Below are positions 17,545 to 27,124 of a DNA stretch of 64,000 nucleotides, piece by piece; the first letter of the stretch is position 1; each line of letters begins with the position of its first letter. A program made the translations under genes and the position numbers. The notes below the pieces were generated by a model. That model was given only the letters and a program-made list of their open reading frames with translations, searched no databases and was not told the origin of the DNA. This DNA comes from Bifidobacterium crudilactis. GTDB taxonomy: Bacteria > Actinomycetota > Actinomycetes > Actinomycetales > Bifidobacteriaceae. The stretch spans positions 307,108-371,107 of the forward strand of contig NZ_JHAL01000001.1 in the NCBI RefSeq assembly GCF_000738005.1, written 5' to 3'.

Positions 17545-17573
17545 ACTGTATTGCGTCAAACGTTTGACGGCAA
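17545..17573 (-). promoter_or_regulatory. GH32 promoter with LacI-type operator in the spacer
   Basis: On the minus strand, -35 TTGCCG (17568-17573) and -10 TACAGT (17545-17550) are 17 bases apart. A perfect 16-bp palindrome, CGTCAAACGTTTGACG (17554-17569), fills the spacer and overlaps the -35. This is the same layout as the sucP promoter but with a different half-site, so a different LacI-family repressor, not encoded nearby, probably binds it. Confidence 0.7.
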
Positions 17574-17610
17574 ATTCATGGGAAGTCAGAACGACGTCTT
17601 GGAGGTTATC

Positions 17611-19122
17611 TCAGTCGCCTGTCGTGGATGCAGGATGGCGGTGTTGGCGCGCCGCGAAGGCGCCAAGCAGCAGCAACAGCCAAATCGGCCCTACGGCCAC
17701 AGCGATTCGGTAGCTTGGGGAGAAGCACATGAGCACCACCACCAGGGCGAGGAACAGCAAGACGAAGATATTGCTTGCAGGATGCACCGGCATCGGGAAG
17801 GCCAGCTTGCCCAGTGCCTGCTTGCCATGCAGCCTGGAAAGCCTGTTCGGTCCGAGTCCTGCCGAGACGTGTTTGCGGAATTTCATCTCCGTGATCATGA
17901 TGATGGTCCAGTTGATGATGCCTGCAATGGTGGCTATCGACATCAGATAGTTGAAGGCGAATTCGGGCCAGAGGAACACCACCACGACGGCTATCGCGGT
18001 AATCGCCGCCGAGGTGAGCACTCCGGCCGCAGGAACGCCGTTCCTGCTGAGACGACCCAGGTATGCAGGGGCATTGCCTTGGCGTGACAAGGAGTACAAC
18101 ATGCGGGAGTTGGCATACAGTCCGGAGTTGTACACGCTCATCACCGCCGTCAGGCATACGAAATTCAACAGACCCGCAGCTGCGTGGATGCCGACGGAAT
18201 CGAATATCTGGACGAAGGGGCTGACGACGGTTCCCCGCGCGTTTGGTACGCCGATCGTGTTCCACGGCACCACGGCCATGATGATTCCCAGAGCGCCTAC
18301 ATAAAAGACCAGGATGCGCCAGATGACATCGTTGGTGGCCTTGGGAATCGTCCTCCGCGGGTTCTCGGTCTCGCCTGCGGTGATGCCGATCAATTCCGTG
18401 CCGCCGAAGCTGAACATCACCACGGTGAGCGCCATCAGCAGACCGGACCAATGCCCGTCGGCACCGCGCGACATCAGACCATGCGGCAGTGCCCCGCCGG
18501 CCAGCCCGAACCAATTGTGGAAGGATGCGGTGATGCCGCTGCTGGTGGGCAGATTCAGCACGAGTATCGCTATCCCGCCGAGAATCATCGCGATGACCGC
18601 GACGATTTTGATGATGGCGAACCAGAATTCGAATTCCCCGAAGCGGCTCACGCCGAGCAGGTTCGCGCAGGTGATGACGACCAGAAATACGGCTGCGGAC
18701 AGCCAGGCGGGAATCGACGGAAACCAGTAGTTGACGAATGAACCGACCACCGCCAGCTCGACCATGGAAACCAGGATGTAGTTGAACCAATAGTTCCAGC
18801 CGGAAATGAAGCCCGCACGTTTCGACCAGTAGCGGCTGGCGAAATAGCTGAACGCACCCGCTTTCGGGTCCTCCACACTCATTTCGCCCAAGGCCCGGAC
18901 GATGAGGAAAATCACGCCGCCGCCGATGAGGTATGCCAGCAGAATCGCGGGACCGGCAAGGGATATGGACTCGCTCGAGCCATAGAACAGACCTGTGCCG
19001 ATTGCTCCGCCCATGGCTATGAGCTGGATGTGCCGGTTCTTCAGCGTACGATGCAGAGCGGTTGCAGGATGGTTGCCCGTCACATTCCCCGTGCTCTTCT
19101 CTTCGGGTGTGCTGGAATCCAC
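17611..19122 (-). CDS. APC-family amino acid permease (AAT type)
   Basis: This is an amino acid transporter of 503 residues with about 12 membrane segments. The N-terminal signature is LKNRHIQLIAMGGAIGTGLF, with the consensus ISGWNYWFNYILVSMVEL and the loop GGTELIGITAGETENPRRTIPKA, as in the AnsP/ProY/GabP group. The substrate is not determined. The start is GTG at 19122, with GGGGAGGT upstream. It is divergent from the ABC system at 19366 and upstream of the GH32 gene on the same strand, with that gene's promoter in between. Confidence 0.92.
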   Translation of the reverse strand: MDSSTPEEKSTGNVTGNHPATALHRTLKNRHIQLIAMGGAIGTGLFYGSSESISLAGPAILLAYLIGGGVIFLIVRALGEMSVEDPKAGAFSYFASRYWSKRAGFISGWNYWFNYILVSMVELAVVGSFVNYWFPSIPAWLSAAVFLVVITCANLLGVSRFGEFEFWFAIIKIVAVIAMILGGIAILVLNLPTSSGITASFHNWFGLAGGALPHGLMSRGADGHWSGLLMALTVVMFSFGGTELIGITAGETENPRRTIPKATNDVIWRILVFYVGALGIIMAVVPWNTIGVPNARGTVVSPFVQIFDSVGIHAAAGLLNFVCLTAVMSVYNSGLYANSRMLYSLSRQGNAPAYLGRLSRNGVPAAGVLTSAAITAIAVVVVFLWPEFAFNYLMSIATIAGIINWTIIMITEMKFRKHVSAGLGPNRLSRLHGKQALGKLAFPMPVHPASNIFVLLFLALVVVLMCFSPSYRIAVAVGPIWLLLLLGAFAARQHRHPASTTGD

Positions 19123-19365
19123 GTTACCTCCCCTGGCGTATGCGCAGACTCCCCTTGCCTGCGTGCGATACGATGATGTCAGGAATGGGGCGTGCCCGTT
19201 CGTGGCCCCAAACCAACTGCTTTTGAAGCATAGTCTCTTGTTGCGCCAAGAGGCCTTGGTACATCGTCGTCGTGGACGCTGCCGCAGCGTATCTCATGCA
19301 GCGTTGCATATTACGGCGCATTTGCGGCGTTGCGCATGCGTGCTGCATCAGTCGAGGAGGATACG

Positions 19366-20067
19366 TTGGCCTACATCGAATTCAGTCATGTCGTCAAGGA
19401 ATACCGATCGGGCGGGGGAAGCATCCGCGCCCTCGACGATGTGAGCTTCTCCATAGCGCAAGGCAGTCTTACCATCATCCTCGGTGCCTCCGGCGCAGGT
19501 AAAACCACGGCCCTGAACATTCTGGGGGGCATGGATACCCTGACTTCCGGCACGGTGACGGTCGACGGGCATGACATCTCATCGCTCGGTCGCAAGGAGC
19601 AGACCTTGTATCGACGTAGCGACATCGGTTTCGTCTTTCAGTTCTATAACCTCGTCTCCAGCTTGACCGCGCTGGAAAACGTGGAATTGGCCTCCCAGAT
19701 ACGACGCGAGCACTTCGACCCCCGGGAGACGCTGGAACAGGTCGGTTTGGGACACAGACTCGATAACTTCCCCAGCCAGCTCTCGGGTGGCGAACAGCAG
19801 CGGGTGGCAATCGCCCGTGCCATAGCCAAACGCCCCAAACTCCTGCTGTGCGACGAGCCCACGGGGGCTCTGGACTATGCGACCGGCAAGCAGATTCTGC
19901 AGTTGCTCCAGGATATCAGCCGGGAACAGGGTATGACCGTGGTCATCATCACCCATAACACCGCAATCTCCCCGATGGCCGACACTGTGATTCATTTCCG
20001 CAGTGGGCAGGTGCAGCGCAGTTCGGTGAATGCGCACCCCGTACCCATCGCCGACATCGAGTGGTAG
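19366..20067 (+). CDS. ABC transporter ATPase (MacB/LolD type)
   Basis: This is the cytoplasmic ATPase of an FtsX-type ABC system, about 233 residues. It has Walker [11 protein letters not shown]-loop VFQFYNL, signature [15 protein letters not shown], Walker [13 protein letters not shown] and H-loop ITHN. The start is taken as TTG at 19366 because GAGGAGG ends 5 bases upstream; ATGs at 19330 and 19336 lack a ribosome site. The 243-base divergent gap to 19122 holds a small inverted repeat (CTCTTG...CAAGAG, 19235-19252) and presumably both promoters. It pairs with the permease 7 bases downstream. Confidence 0.92.
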   Translation: MAYIEFSHVVKEYRSGGGSIRALDDVSFSIAQGSLTIILGASGAGKTTALNILGGMDTLTSGTVTVDGHDISSLGRKEQTLYRRSDIGFVFQFYNLVSSLTALENVELASQIRREHFDPRETLEQVGLGHRLDNFPSQLSGGEQQRVAIARAIAKRPKLLLCDEPTGALDYATGKQILQLLQDISREQGMTVVIITHNTAISPMADTVIHFRSGQVQRSSVNAHPVPIADIEW

Positions 20068-20074
20068 GTGCGAC

Positions 20075-22747
20075 ATGACGGACAGCAATGCGCGAAAGGG
20101 CCGCCATGGATTGCGTCGTTACGGCGCCGCGGTCAAGGATATGTGGCGCACCTCGTTGACGAATTGGAAGAGATTTCTTTCCATCGTGCTGATAACCATG
20201 CTTGGCGTCGCCGTGCTCACGGGCATCTATGCCGGATGCAGGGACACCTTGCTGTCGGCCGACCGTTTCTATGATGCTCAGCAGCTTTATGATATTCAGG
20301 TCGTCTCGTCGGCGGGGCTGACGAACGATGACGTGAAGGCCCTGGCCGCCGTGAAGGGTGTGCAATCGGTGCAGGGCGAGCATGCGGGTGCCGCCAGCGT
20401 GAAGATCGGCGGCACGCAGCACCTCGCCACCATCAATGAACTCGGCGGCAGCAGGCTCAACCAGGTCGCCGTGCAGCAAGGCGCATTGCCCGCCAAAGCC
20501 GAAGACGTGGCGGTGACCAAGCGCTTCATGGTCGATAGCGGCGCGCGACTGGGGGACCGTGTCGGTCTGACGAGCACCGATGCCGCAACGGGGCGGGCCA
20601 TCACAGCCGAATACACCATCACCGCGGTCGTGCTCAATCCCACGGATATCGCAAATCCCGAAGGCTACAGCACCGGCACCTTCCGTTCGCAGCAGACTGC
20701 CAGCTATGAATTCTTCGTGCCTTCGGGCAGTACCGATGCGGCGGTGTATTCAGCCGTCTCCATATCCGTCGCCGGCGCGCGGCAGCTGGATACCTTTTCC
20801 GATGAATACGATTCCCGAGTGCAAACCGTCATCGACCGTATCAACGATACGGTGACGCAGCGCAGGGAGGAGGCCAGAAGCCGGGAGCTGGAACGGGAAT
20901 CGACGCTGCTGCGTCAGACGGCATCGCAGTCGGACGGGACATCGTCCGCGGACGACGGCGCGAGCACTGCTGAGAGCACTGCTGAGAGCACTGCTGAGAG
21001 CACTGTTGCCAGCACTGATGCGAGCGCCGCAGAGGTGCAGTGGCATATCACCGATCGCGCATCCATCGCCACCTTCTCGAATCTCAAGGGGGATCTGAGT
21101 TCCATCGAATCGATTGGGCGTGCCTTCCCCGTGGTGTTCCTGGTCGTCGCCATTCTGATGAGTCTGACGGCTATGACGCGCATGGTGGAAGAGGATCGCG
21201 GGCTCATCGGCACGTACCTGGGTCTGGGGTATGGCAGAGTCCCCATCGCTTCACGATATGTGGTGTTCGCGCTCGCGGCGTGCATGGTCGGCGGAGCGCT
21301 GGGCAATGTTCTCGGATTCATTGGTATCCCGGCGTTTCTGATGAAGGTGCTGGAAGGTCTCTACGTCATCCCGAACACTGCATTCTCCTTTGACGCGCTC
21401 TATGGCCTTGGAGGATTCGTGCTGTTTGCGGTGGGTGTCGTCGGTGCGACCCTGTTGGCGTGCAGGGAGGAGATGTCGCAGATGCCCGCCCATCTGATGC
21501 GTCCCAAATCGCCGAAGGTCGGCTCTCGCGTGCTGTTGGAACGTTGGGGGTGGCTGTGGAAGCGTATGAGCTTCCTGAACAAGGTGACCGTTCGCAACAT
21601 CTTCCGCTTCAAAAGCCGACTGTTGATGACAATCGGCGGTGTCGCCGGATGCACGGCGCTGATTGTTTGCGGCTTCGCCATCAACGATACGGTGCAGACT
21701 CTGGGGGCAAAGCAGTATGGCGGTGTTGACCGCTATGATCTGCTGAGCATCGCGGTCTCGGACGATGCCGCATCGACGATGCGGCAGAAGCTTGCCGACG
21801 ATGGTCGGGTGAATCGTTCGGTCGACTTGCGGGTTGAAGGGGCGGACCTGCTCAATGCGGTCGGAGAGAGCGAAGCCGTTCGGTTGATAGTGGTTCCCGA
21901 CGGGGAGGATATCGGGGATATGGTGGATTTCCGGCCCTCGGCTGAAGGCTTGAGTCGCACCTTCGGTTTCTCCGCCGAAGCGGGCTCCCGTCCTCGATTG
22001 ACATTGGGCAAGAGCGGCCTGCTCGTTGCCCAGAGTGCGGCCAATGCCATAGGGGTCAGGGCTGGGAGCGCCGTCTCTCTGCGCAGCGACGCCCACGGCC
22101 AGCACAGCGTGAAGGTCCAGCAGGTCTATCGCAATCTGATCGGCAGCGATGTGTTCATGTCGGAGAGTCTGTACAAATCTGTTTTCGGCGTGGCGGCGCA
22201 GGACTTCGCCACGAATGCGGTGATGGCGACGTTGAAGGGAGACGGAGACGCTCAGGTCAGATATGCCAAGGACCTTGAGAAGTCCACTGCCGTGGCCTCG
22301 GCGAGCAGCACCGTTGCGATGGAGCGAGGCTTCTCCTTTGACCTGATGAGCGCGGTGGTCGCTCTGATTGTCGCCCTGGCCGGCTCTCTGGCCTTGGTGG
22401 TGCTCTTCACGCTGTCCAGTACTAACGTGTCGGAGCGCATACGGGAAATGGCGACGTTGAAGGTGCTCGGCTTCACCGATCGGGAGGTCCACATCTATGT
22501 GAACAAGGAGATGCTGTTGCTCGCCTTCTTCGGTACGCTTCTGGGCCTGCCGCTGGGTCGTGTCGTGGGAGGCATGCTTACGGGGGTGCTGAACATGTCG
22601 GGAATGTTCTTCGAGGTTGAGGTGCATTGGAGCAGTTATCTGATTTCGGCCGGTGCGACGATGGTGTTCGCGTTGATCGTGCAACTGTTCACCAACGTGG
22701 TGCTCAATCGCATCGACCCGGTGAGCTCGTTGAAAAGCGTGGAATGA
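20075..22747 (+). CDS. Large FtsX-family ABC permease
   Basis: This is an 890-residue membrane protein with two FtsX cores (about residues 300-480 and 760-890) and large extracytoplasmic segments, the 8-10-helix layout of single-chain permeases paired with MacB/LolD ATPases. A helix near residues 35-55 opens the protein. A charged, coiled-coil-like stretch is followed by AEST tandem units (12-bp repeats, 20962-21010). These systems typically export lipids, peptides or antimicrobials, or relay stress signals; the substrate here is unknown. The start at 20075 follows AGGTG right after the ATPase stop. Confidence 0.88.
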   Translation: MTDSNARKGRHGLRRYGAAVKDMWRTSLTNWKRFLSIVLITMLGVAVLTGIYAGCRDTLLSADRFYDAQQLYDIQVVSSAGLTNDDVKALAAVKGVQSVQGEHAGAASVKIGGTQHLATINELGGSRLNQVAVQQGALPAKAEDVAVTKRFMVDSGARLGDRVGLTSTDAATGRAITAEYTITAVVLNPTDIANPEGYSTGTFRSQQTASYEFFVPSGSTDAAVYSAVSISVAGARQLDTFSDEYDSRVQTVIDRINDTVTQRREEARSRELERESTLLRQTASQSDGTSSADDGASTAESTAESTAESTVASTDASAAEVQWHITDRASIATFSNLKGDLSSIESIGRAFPVVFLVVAILMSLTAMTRMVEEDRGLIGTYLGLGYGRVPIASRYVVFALAACMVGGALGNVLGFIGIPAFLMKVLEGLYVIPNTAFSFDALYGLGGFVLFAVGVVGATLLACREEMSQMPAHLMRPKSPKVGSRVLLERWGWLWKRMSFLNKVTVRNIFRFKSRLLMTIGGVAGCTALIVCGFAINDTVQTLGAKQYGGVDRYDLLSIAVSDDAASTMRQKLADDGRVNRSVDLRVEGADLLNAVGESEAVRLIVVPDGEDIGDMVDFRPSAEGLSRTFGFSAEAGSRPRLTLGKSGLLVAQSAANAIGVRAGSAVSLRSDAHGQHSVKVQQVYRNLIGSDVFMSESLYKSVFGVAAQDFATNAVMATLKGDGDAQVRYAKDLEKSTAVASASSTVAMERGFSFDLMSAVVALIVALAGSLALVVLFTLSSTNVSERIREMATLKVLGFTDREVHIYVNKEMLLLAFFGTLLGLPLGRVVGGMLTGVLNMSGMFFEVEVHWSSYLISAGATMVFALIVQLFTNVVLNRIDPVSSLKSVE

Positions 22748-22800
22748 CGACGCTTGGATGACGGTTGTCGAGGCGTTTCCAGCCGTCACCGAATAAACCG

Positions 22801-23880
22801 TCACCGTATAAACAGTGAACCCGGGAAATGCCGCGATACCAGGGCTGTCCGGTCGTTGCGGATCACAGCGCATTCGAAGGGGAAGCTGCGGCTCAGGGTT
22901 TCAGGGTCGCAGACGAACAATGCGGTCGAAAGCCCGTCCGCCACGGCGGACGGAAAATTGCCGAAGTCATGAACATCCAGCGGTGTGGTGCCTGACGGGT
23001 TCGGTGAGGTCACCCAGGTGGCCATGACATCTTCTACAGGCATGCCATCTATGGCGTTGAGCAGATGATGCAGCGTGACCAGGCCGGTCTCATGGCCAAG
23101 GTGCTGCTCGTCGGGCTGCTCCCCGGTGCCTTGGCCTTCGAGTTCCGCGGTCCAACGTCGTCTGCTCGGGGCCGAAGCGCAGAGAGAGCCGTTGAGTATC
23201 TCGGCGACACCCACTGCATCCTCGTCGTCGCTCGGGTCCTCGAGCGCGATGCTGACCGGTGTGGCGGCACGGATATTCAAATCTCCTCCGGCATCGATAA
23301 GCAGATGCTTGCTGTGCTCCGCGCAGCGTTCACTGAGCAGATCCACCAGAAATCCCTTGCCGACCGCTCCGAAATCACATTGAACGGCCTGCCGGGTTAT
23401 CAGGGTGGTGCCGTGGCGGGTGACGGTTTCGTCCCAACGCGATCTGCCGTGGACCCATCCAAGGGATTCCCGAACATCGGGGCGAGGATGGAAACTCAGG
23501 TCCGGACCATACCCGAGTTTCACCAGGTCGGCACCAACAAGAGGGTCGATGCTGCCTTGGGTCGCCGCGAACAGCAGGTCGACTATCTCGAATAGTGGAT
23601 TGAGATAATCGGGAAAATCGAAGCTGCCGCCATGCTCCGCCTTGGACATCTGCTGCACCAGAGAGTCGTCGCGGAAACGGGAAAGCACCTGCTCGTATGC
23701 TTCGATCATGGTGCCCATATCCGACAGCACCTGTGTATCGAGTGCGGATTCGGTATGCATGACGATTCCGGTGCCTAGTGCTTCAGGGAAAGACGCGACA
23801 TGTCGCAGACTGCCGACTGCGGGATTGTCGGCCGCTGCTGATGCTCCGGAATGGTGCTGCATATACGCAACTCTACTCAT
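22801..23880 (-). CDS. apbE: ApbE-like FAD:protein FMN transferase
   Basis: ApbE transfers FMN from FAD to a Thr in exported flavoproteins. The 359-residue protein shows the ApbE landmarks FPEALGTGIVM, FDFGAVGKG-like CDFGAVGKGFLVDLL, LIDAGGDLNIRA, HHLLNAIDGMPVEDV (in place of HIIDPRTG) and DGLSTALFV. No signal peptide is apparent, so transfer may occur inside. It is divergent from the FTR1 gene and convergent with the ABC permease. An FMN-binding lipoprotein with a matching acceptor motif lies at 32105 in the same locus, the likely substrate. Confidence 0.88.
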   Translation of the reverse strand: MSRVAYMQHHSGASAAADNPAVGSLRHVASFPEALGTGIVMHTESALDTQVLSDMGTMIEAYEQVLSRFRDDSLVQQMSKAEHGGSFDFPDYLNPLFEIVDLLFAATQGSIDPLVGADLVKLGYGPDLSFHPRPDVRESLGWVHGRSRWDETVTRHGTTLITRQAVQCDFGAVGKGFLVDLLSERCAEHSKHLLIDAGGDLNIRAATPVSIALEDPSDDEDAVGVAEILNGSLCASAPSRRRWTAELEGQGTGEQPDEQHLGHETGLVTLHHLLNAIDGMPVEDVMATWVTSPNPSGTTPLDVHDFGNFPSAVADGLSTALFVCDPETLSRSFPFECAVIRNDRTALVSRHFPGSLFIR

Positions 23881-23954
23881 GTATCGGTGAGATGAACCGG
23901 TTTCGCGTCGCTCCGTGAATTGTGGTCACGATGGCAATATTAGGGCTTATACAC

Positions 23955-23966
23955 CACAAAATTGTG
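23955..23966. promoter_or_regulatory. Possible operator between apbE and FTR1 gene
   Basis: The 12-bp inverted sequence CACAA-AA-TTGTG lies in the 186-base divergent gap. A TTAGGGCTTATA just left of it faintly resembles half of an iron-repressor (DtxR/IdeR) box, but neither match is strong. Confidence 0.25.
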
Positions 23967-24066
23967 AAAAACAAGACTGCACATTCTGGTTTTTTTCAGC
24001 TATTTTTCTAACTGGTGATTTCCCTCACACTGCTTCTTCACATAAGAAAACGGAAAGAGTCACAGC

Positions 24067-25770
24067 ATGCAGTCACGTATGTATTCATTTGCGAAGCGCT
24101 CGATGGCGCTGTTCGCGGTGATGGTCGCCGCATGTGCGATGCTGCTGGCCCTGCTGCCGCAAGATACGGCACAGGCCGCCGACTCCGGGCAGTATGCGAC
24201 GTGGAATGATGTCGCCACGGCAGCGAACGCTCAGCTGGACGCGGCGGAACAACGATATGAGAACGGCGATACCGCGGGAGCGTCCTCCGCGTTCAGTGCC
24301 AGTTACAACAGTGTGTATGTTGCCAGCAACTTCGCCAAAGTCGTGAACGACACCCTCGGCTCAGACCGTCAGCAGCAACTGCAGCAGCAATTCCAGTCGA
24401 TCGAGCAGGCATCATACACTGCAGGCAATGCCGCGAGCATCAGGCAAGAGGTCGCAGCCTTGCAGGCGGCCCTCACCTCGGACGCCCGGCAGCTGGATGC
24501 GAACACCACGCTTGCCGATCCGACGAGATATGCGAAGGATTTGGAGCAGCAGATCGAGGAACAGCGGCAACAGCTGGAAGCCGCCAAAAAGAACAAGAAC
24601 ACCGGCAGGGGCGAACGCAGCTGGACGCAGGTGGCGACCGAAATGCACACCATCCTCGATAAGGCGTATCAGGCCGCATCCTCAGGCGATGGGCGCAAAG
24701 GTTCCGATCTGGTGAACGAAGCCTACTACCAGTATTACGAGAAGCTGGGTTTTGAAAAAACGGTGATGAACGCCATCAGTGGCAGACGCGTGTCGCAGGT
24801 TGAATACCAGTTCAAGGAAACCCGTATGGCAATGGTTCAGGGGGAGCCCAAAGCCAGAATCAACACCCTGGTGACCGATCTCAAGACCATGCTCAGTGAA
24901 GATGCCAAGACTCTCGATGGTGGTGCTGCCGGAAAGGTCAACGGTATGACGGCATTCTTCACCAGTGCGTTCGGTCAGGCCTTCGTGGTGCTGCTCCGTG
25001 AAGGTCTTGAAGCCTTGCTGGTGGTCGCCGCGATCATCGCGTATCTCGTCAAGGCCGGTCACAAGGACAAGCTTCGCTACATCTATTGGGGAGTGACCGC
25101 GGGACTGGTGGGCAGCGCTCTGATGGCGTTGCTGTTCACCTTCGTGTTCAGTTCGGCCGGGGCGCATCAGGAACTGCTCGAAGGGGTCACTGCGCTTATC
25201 GCGATGGTGATGCTGCTGTATACGAGCAATTGGATGTTGTCGAAATCCTCCGTCGAATCCTGGAATACCTACATCAAGGAGAAAACGGTGGCGGCGGTGT
25301 CGCAGGGGAGTGTGCTGTCCTTGGCACTGCTGTCTTTCCTTGCCGTATTCCGCGAGGGTGCCGAGACGGTGATGTTCTATCAGGCGATTTTCACGATGGC
25401 GCCGAGTGGAGGGAAGGAGATATGGCTGGGGTTCGCCGCCGCGACGGTGGTGCTGGCCATACTGTTCCTGCTGATTCGCTTCACCTCTGTGAAGATACCA
25501 ATCCGCCCGTTCTTCATGATTACCAGTGCGCTGATGGCGGTGATGGTGGTGATCTTCGCAGGAGGCGGAGTGCACGCCCTCATCGAGGGCGATATCATCC
25601 CCGCCACCTATCTGCCATCCGTGCCGACCAATGACTGGATTGGTTTGTACCCCTACGCGCAGACGGTCATCGCCCAGATTGTGGCCCTGATAGCGGTGGC
25701 GGCACTGTTCACCGTGTCGCTGATTCGTCAGAGGCGTACGCGGGCGGTGGTTTCGGCGGTACGCGAATAA
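24067..25770 (+). CDS. FTR1/EfeU-family iron permease with long exported N-terminal domain
   Basis: This membrane iron permease has 567 residues. A signal peptide (1-38, ending AQA-AD) precedes an alpha-helical, Gln-rich extracytoplasmic region to about residue 295. The FTR1 membrane domain follows, with both REXXE iron motifs: REGLE (311-315) and REGAE (429-433). The long head is similar to that of FTR1 proteins paired with P19 proteins. It is first in a run P19 lipoprotein, DUF2318, two FtsX permeases and ATPase, like Campylobacter jejuni Cj1658-Cj1663 and the B. breve locus I recall as bfeUO/sif. Confidence 0.93.
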   Translation: MQSRMYSFAKRSMALFAVMVAACAMLLALLPQDTAQAADSGQYATWNDVATAANAQLDAAEQRYENGDTAGASSAFSASYNSVYVASNFAKVVNDTLGSDRQQQLQQQFQSIEQASYTAGNAASIRQEVAALQAALTSDARQLDANTTLADPTRYAKDLEQQIEEQRQQLEAAKKNKNTGRGERSWTQVATEMHTILDKAYQAASSGDGRKGSDLVNEAYYQYYEKLGFEKTVMNAISGRRVSQVEYQFKETRMAMVQGEPKARINTLVTDLKTMLSEDAKTLDGGAAGKVNGMTAFFTSAFGQAFVVLLREGLEALLVVAAIIAYLVKAGHKDKLRYIYWGVTAGLVGSALMALLFTFVFSSAGAHQELLEGVTALIAMVMLLYTSNWMLSKSSVESWNTYIKEKTVAAVSQGSVLSLALLSFLAVFREGAETVMFYQAIFTMAPSGGKEIWLGFAAATVVLAILFLLIRFTSVKIPIRPFFMITSALMAVMVVIFAGGGVHALIEGDIIPATYLPSVPTNDWIGLYPYAQTVIAQIVALIAVAALFTVSLIRQRRTRAVVSAVRE

Positions 25771-25831
25771 GACTTGTTGTCCCCCTTAAGGATTCGCATC
25801 CTTACCCCAAGGAAACAGAAGGAAAGAGAAT

Positions 25832-26446
25832 ATGACAAAGAAGCATTTCATGGCGGTCGCCGCACTGGTGTTGTCCGGTGCGCTGGCCCTGTCGGGCTGC
25901 GGCAGCTCCAGCAGCTCCGCGGACAAGGCGAACTCCTCCGAGTCGTCCAGTGCATCGTCGAGCGATGCCGGAGCGGGTTTCGAAGAGGTGCCCATCGGTG
26001 ATGACCAGCAGAAGGGTCCGTTGAACATCGGTACCGTATTCTTCCAGCCGGTCGATATGGAGCCTGCGGGCATGGGCCTTGCCGCGGCGGATGCGAATAT
26101 GCATCTGGAGGCGGATATCCATGCCCTGGCGAACAACGAGTTGGGCTATGCCAAGGGTGAGTTCGTTCCCGACCTGACCGTGAACTACACGATCACCGAC
26201 GAGAACGATGCCAGCAATACCCAGTCAGGAACCTTCATGCAGATGAATGCTTCCGACGGACCTCATTACGGGGCGAACATCAAGCTGGAAAAGGCCGGAA
26301 CCTACAAACTGACCTACAAGATCGACTCGCCGGCCAAGAAGGGGTGGATGCTCCACACCGATCCTGAAACCGGCGTTACAGGCAAGTTCTGGACAGACGC
26401 GATCACAGTCTCCTGGGACTGGGACTACACCCCGCATGAATGGTAG
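25832..26446 (+). CDS. P19/Tp34-family iron-transport lipoprotein
   Basis: This is an extracytoplasmic metal-binding lipoprotein of 204 residues, thought to pass iron (with copper in some homologues) to FTR1. It has a lipobox LSGC near residue 26 and a Ser-rich spacer. The family core follows: FQPVDMEPAGMGLAAADANM, HLEADIHA, and SDGPHYGANIKL, with Met/His/Glu metal ligands. It ends SWDWDYTPHEW. AAGGAAAG precedes the ATG. It lies 61 bases behind the FTR1 gene and is followed by 678 bases of repeat-rich DNA before the next iron gene, so the operon may be interrupted there. Confidence 0.93.
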   Translation: MTKKHFMAVAALVLSGALALSGCGSSSSSADKANSSESSSASSSDAGAGFEEVPIGDDQQKGPLNIGTVFFQPVDMEPAGMGLAAADANMHLEADIHALANNELGYAKGEFVPDLTVNYTITDENDASNTQSGTFMQMNASDGPHYGANIKLEKAGTYKLTYKIDSPAKKGWMLHTDPETGVTGKFWTDAITVSWDWDYTPHEW

Positions 26447-26455
26447 GAGCGTAAG

Positions 26456-26905
26456 CGAAAAGCGCAGTGCGCTTTTCGTAGCTCCGTGAGCGCGACTTTC
26501 GAGCGCGAAGTACATGTTGGGCCGGCCCTCTGGGCCGTCCGTTGTTGCAGGACGGAGCGTAAACACGGTGTTTCGGGTGCGCAGTGCGCTTTTCGTAGCT
26601 TCGTGAGCGCGAGCACCTACGGTGTTGTCGAACCCTTGGCGGGTTCTCCCCTCACCTTGGAGGAACGCACTGCGTTTCTCCTTTGACGGTTCGGCGAGCG
26701 CGAAGTACATGTTGGGCCGGCCCTTCGGGCCGTCCGTTGTTGCAGGACGGAGCGTAAACACGGTGTTCTGAGTGCGCAGTGCACTTTTCGTAGCTTCGTG
26801 AGCGCGAGCACCTACGGTGTTGTCGAACCCTTGGCGGGTTCTCCCCTCACCTAGGAGAAACGCACTGTGTTTCTCCTAGGTGAGGGGAGCGCGAAATACA
26901 TGCTG
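26456..26905. repeat. Repeat cluster with variable-arm hairpins inside the iron locus
   Basis: Three related units begin with GCGCAGTGC at 26462, 26579 and 26774; units 2 and 3 match over about 195 bases (GCGCGAAGTACATG, GGGCCGTCCGTTGTTGCAG, ACCTACGGTGTTGTCGAACC). Each carries a hairpin around an ACT/AGT loop: 26456-26478 (11-bp arms), 26659-26681 (10-bp, one G-T) and 26842-26888 (22-bp, one G-T). Small ORFs inside lack conserved features. The rest of the gap to 27125 is palindromic repeat copy 4 and the DUF2318 leader. Confidence 0.8.
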
Positions 26906-26924
26906 GCGTATAAGAGCCGAGCGA

Positions 26925-26994
26925 GATAACTGCACCAACAGGACAGCAATTTGGTAATAATTTCTAGAAAAGCTGTCCTGTTGATGCAGTTGTC
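26925..26994. repeat. Palindromic intergenic repeat, copy 4 (diverged)
   Basis: The arms are GATAACTGCACCAACAGGAC and the near-complement ending TGATGCAGTTGTC. The change AAAAGG to AACAGG on one arm is matched by CCTTTT to CCTGTT on the other, so pairing is kept by compensating change. It lies about 130 bases before the DUF2318 gene. Confidence 0.85.
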
Positions 26995-27124
26995 TCCTGA
27001 AATGGCTCCTGTTTGACCCTTCCCTATTCGTATGTGGCCGCATACCATGGGGAAGGGTCTGTTTGTGACCCGGTTACGGGCCTTTGGGTTGTATGACCGT
27101 CACCAAGAAGGGGGAGCGGATCGG

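Noticed and set aside
22742..22812. AACCGTCACCG(A/T)ATAAAC direct repeat between convergent genes
   Set aside because: Only two short copies and no structure or conservation evidence; probably chance or slippage.
26486..26686. Small ORFs inside the 26.5-26.9 kb repeat cluster
   Set aside because: They repeat with the DNA units, lack ribosome sites and read through hairpins. The structure, not a peptide, is what is conserved.
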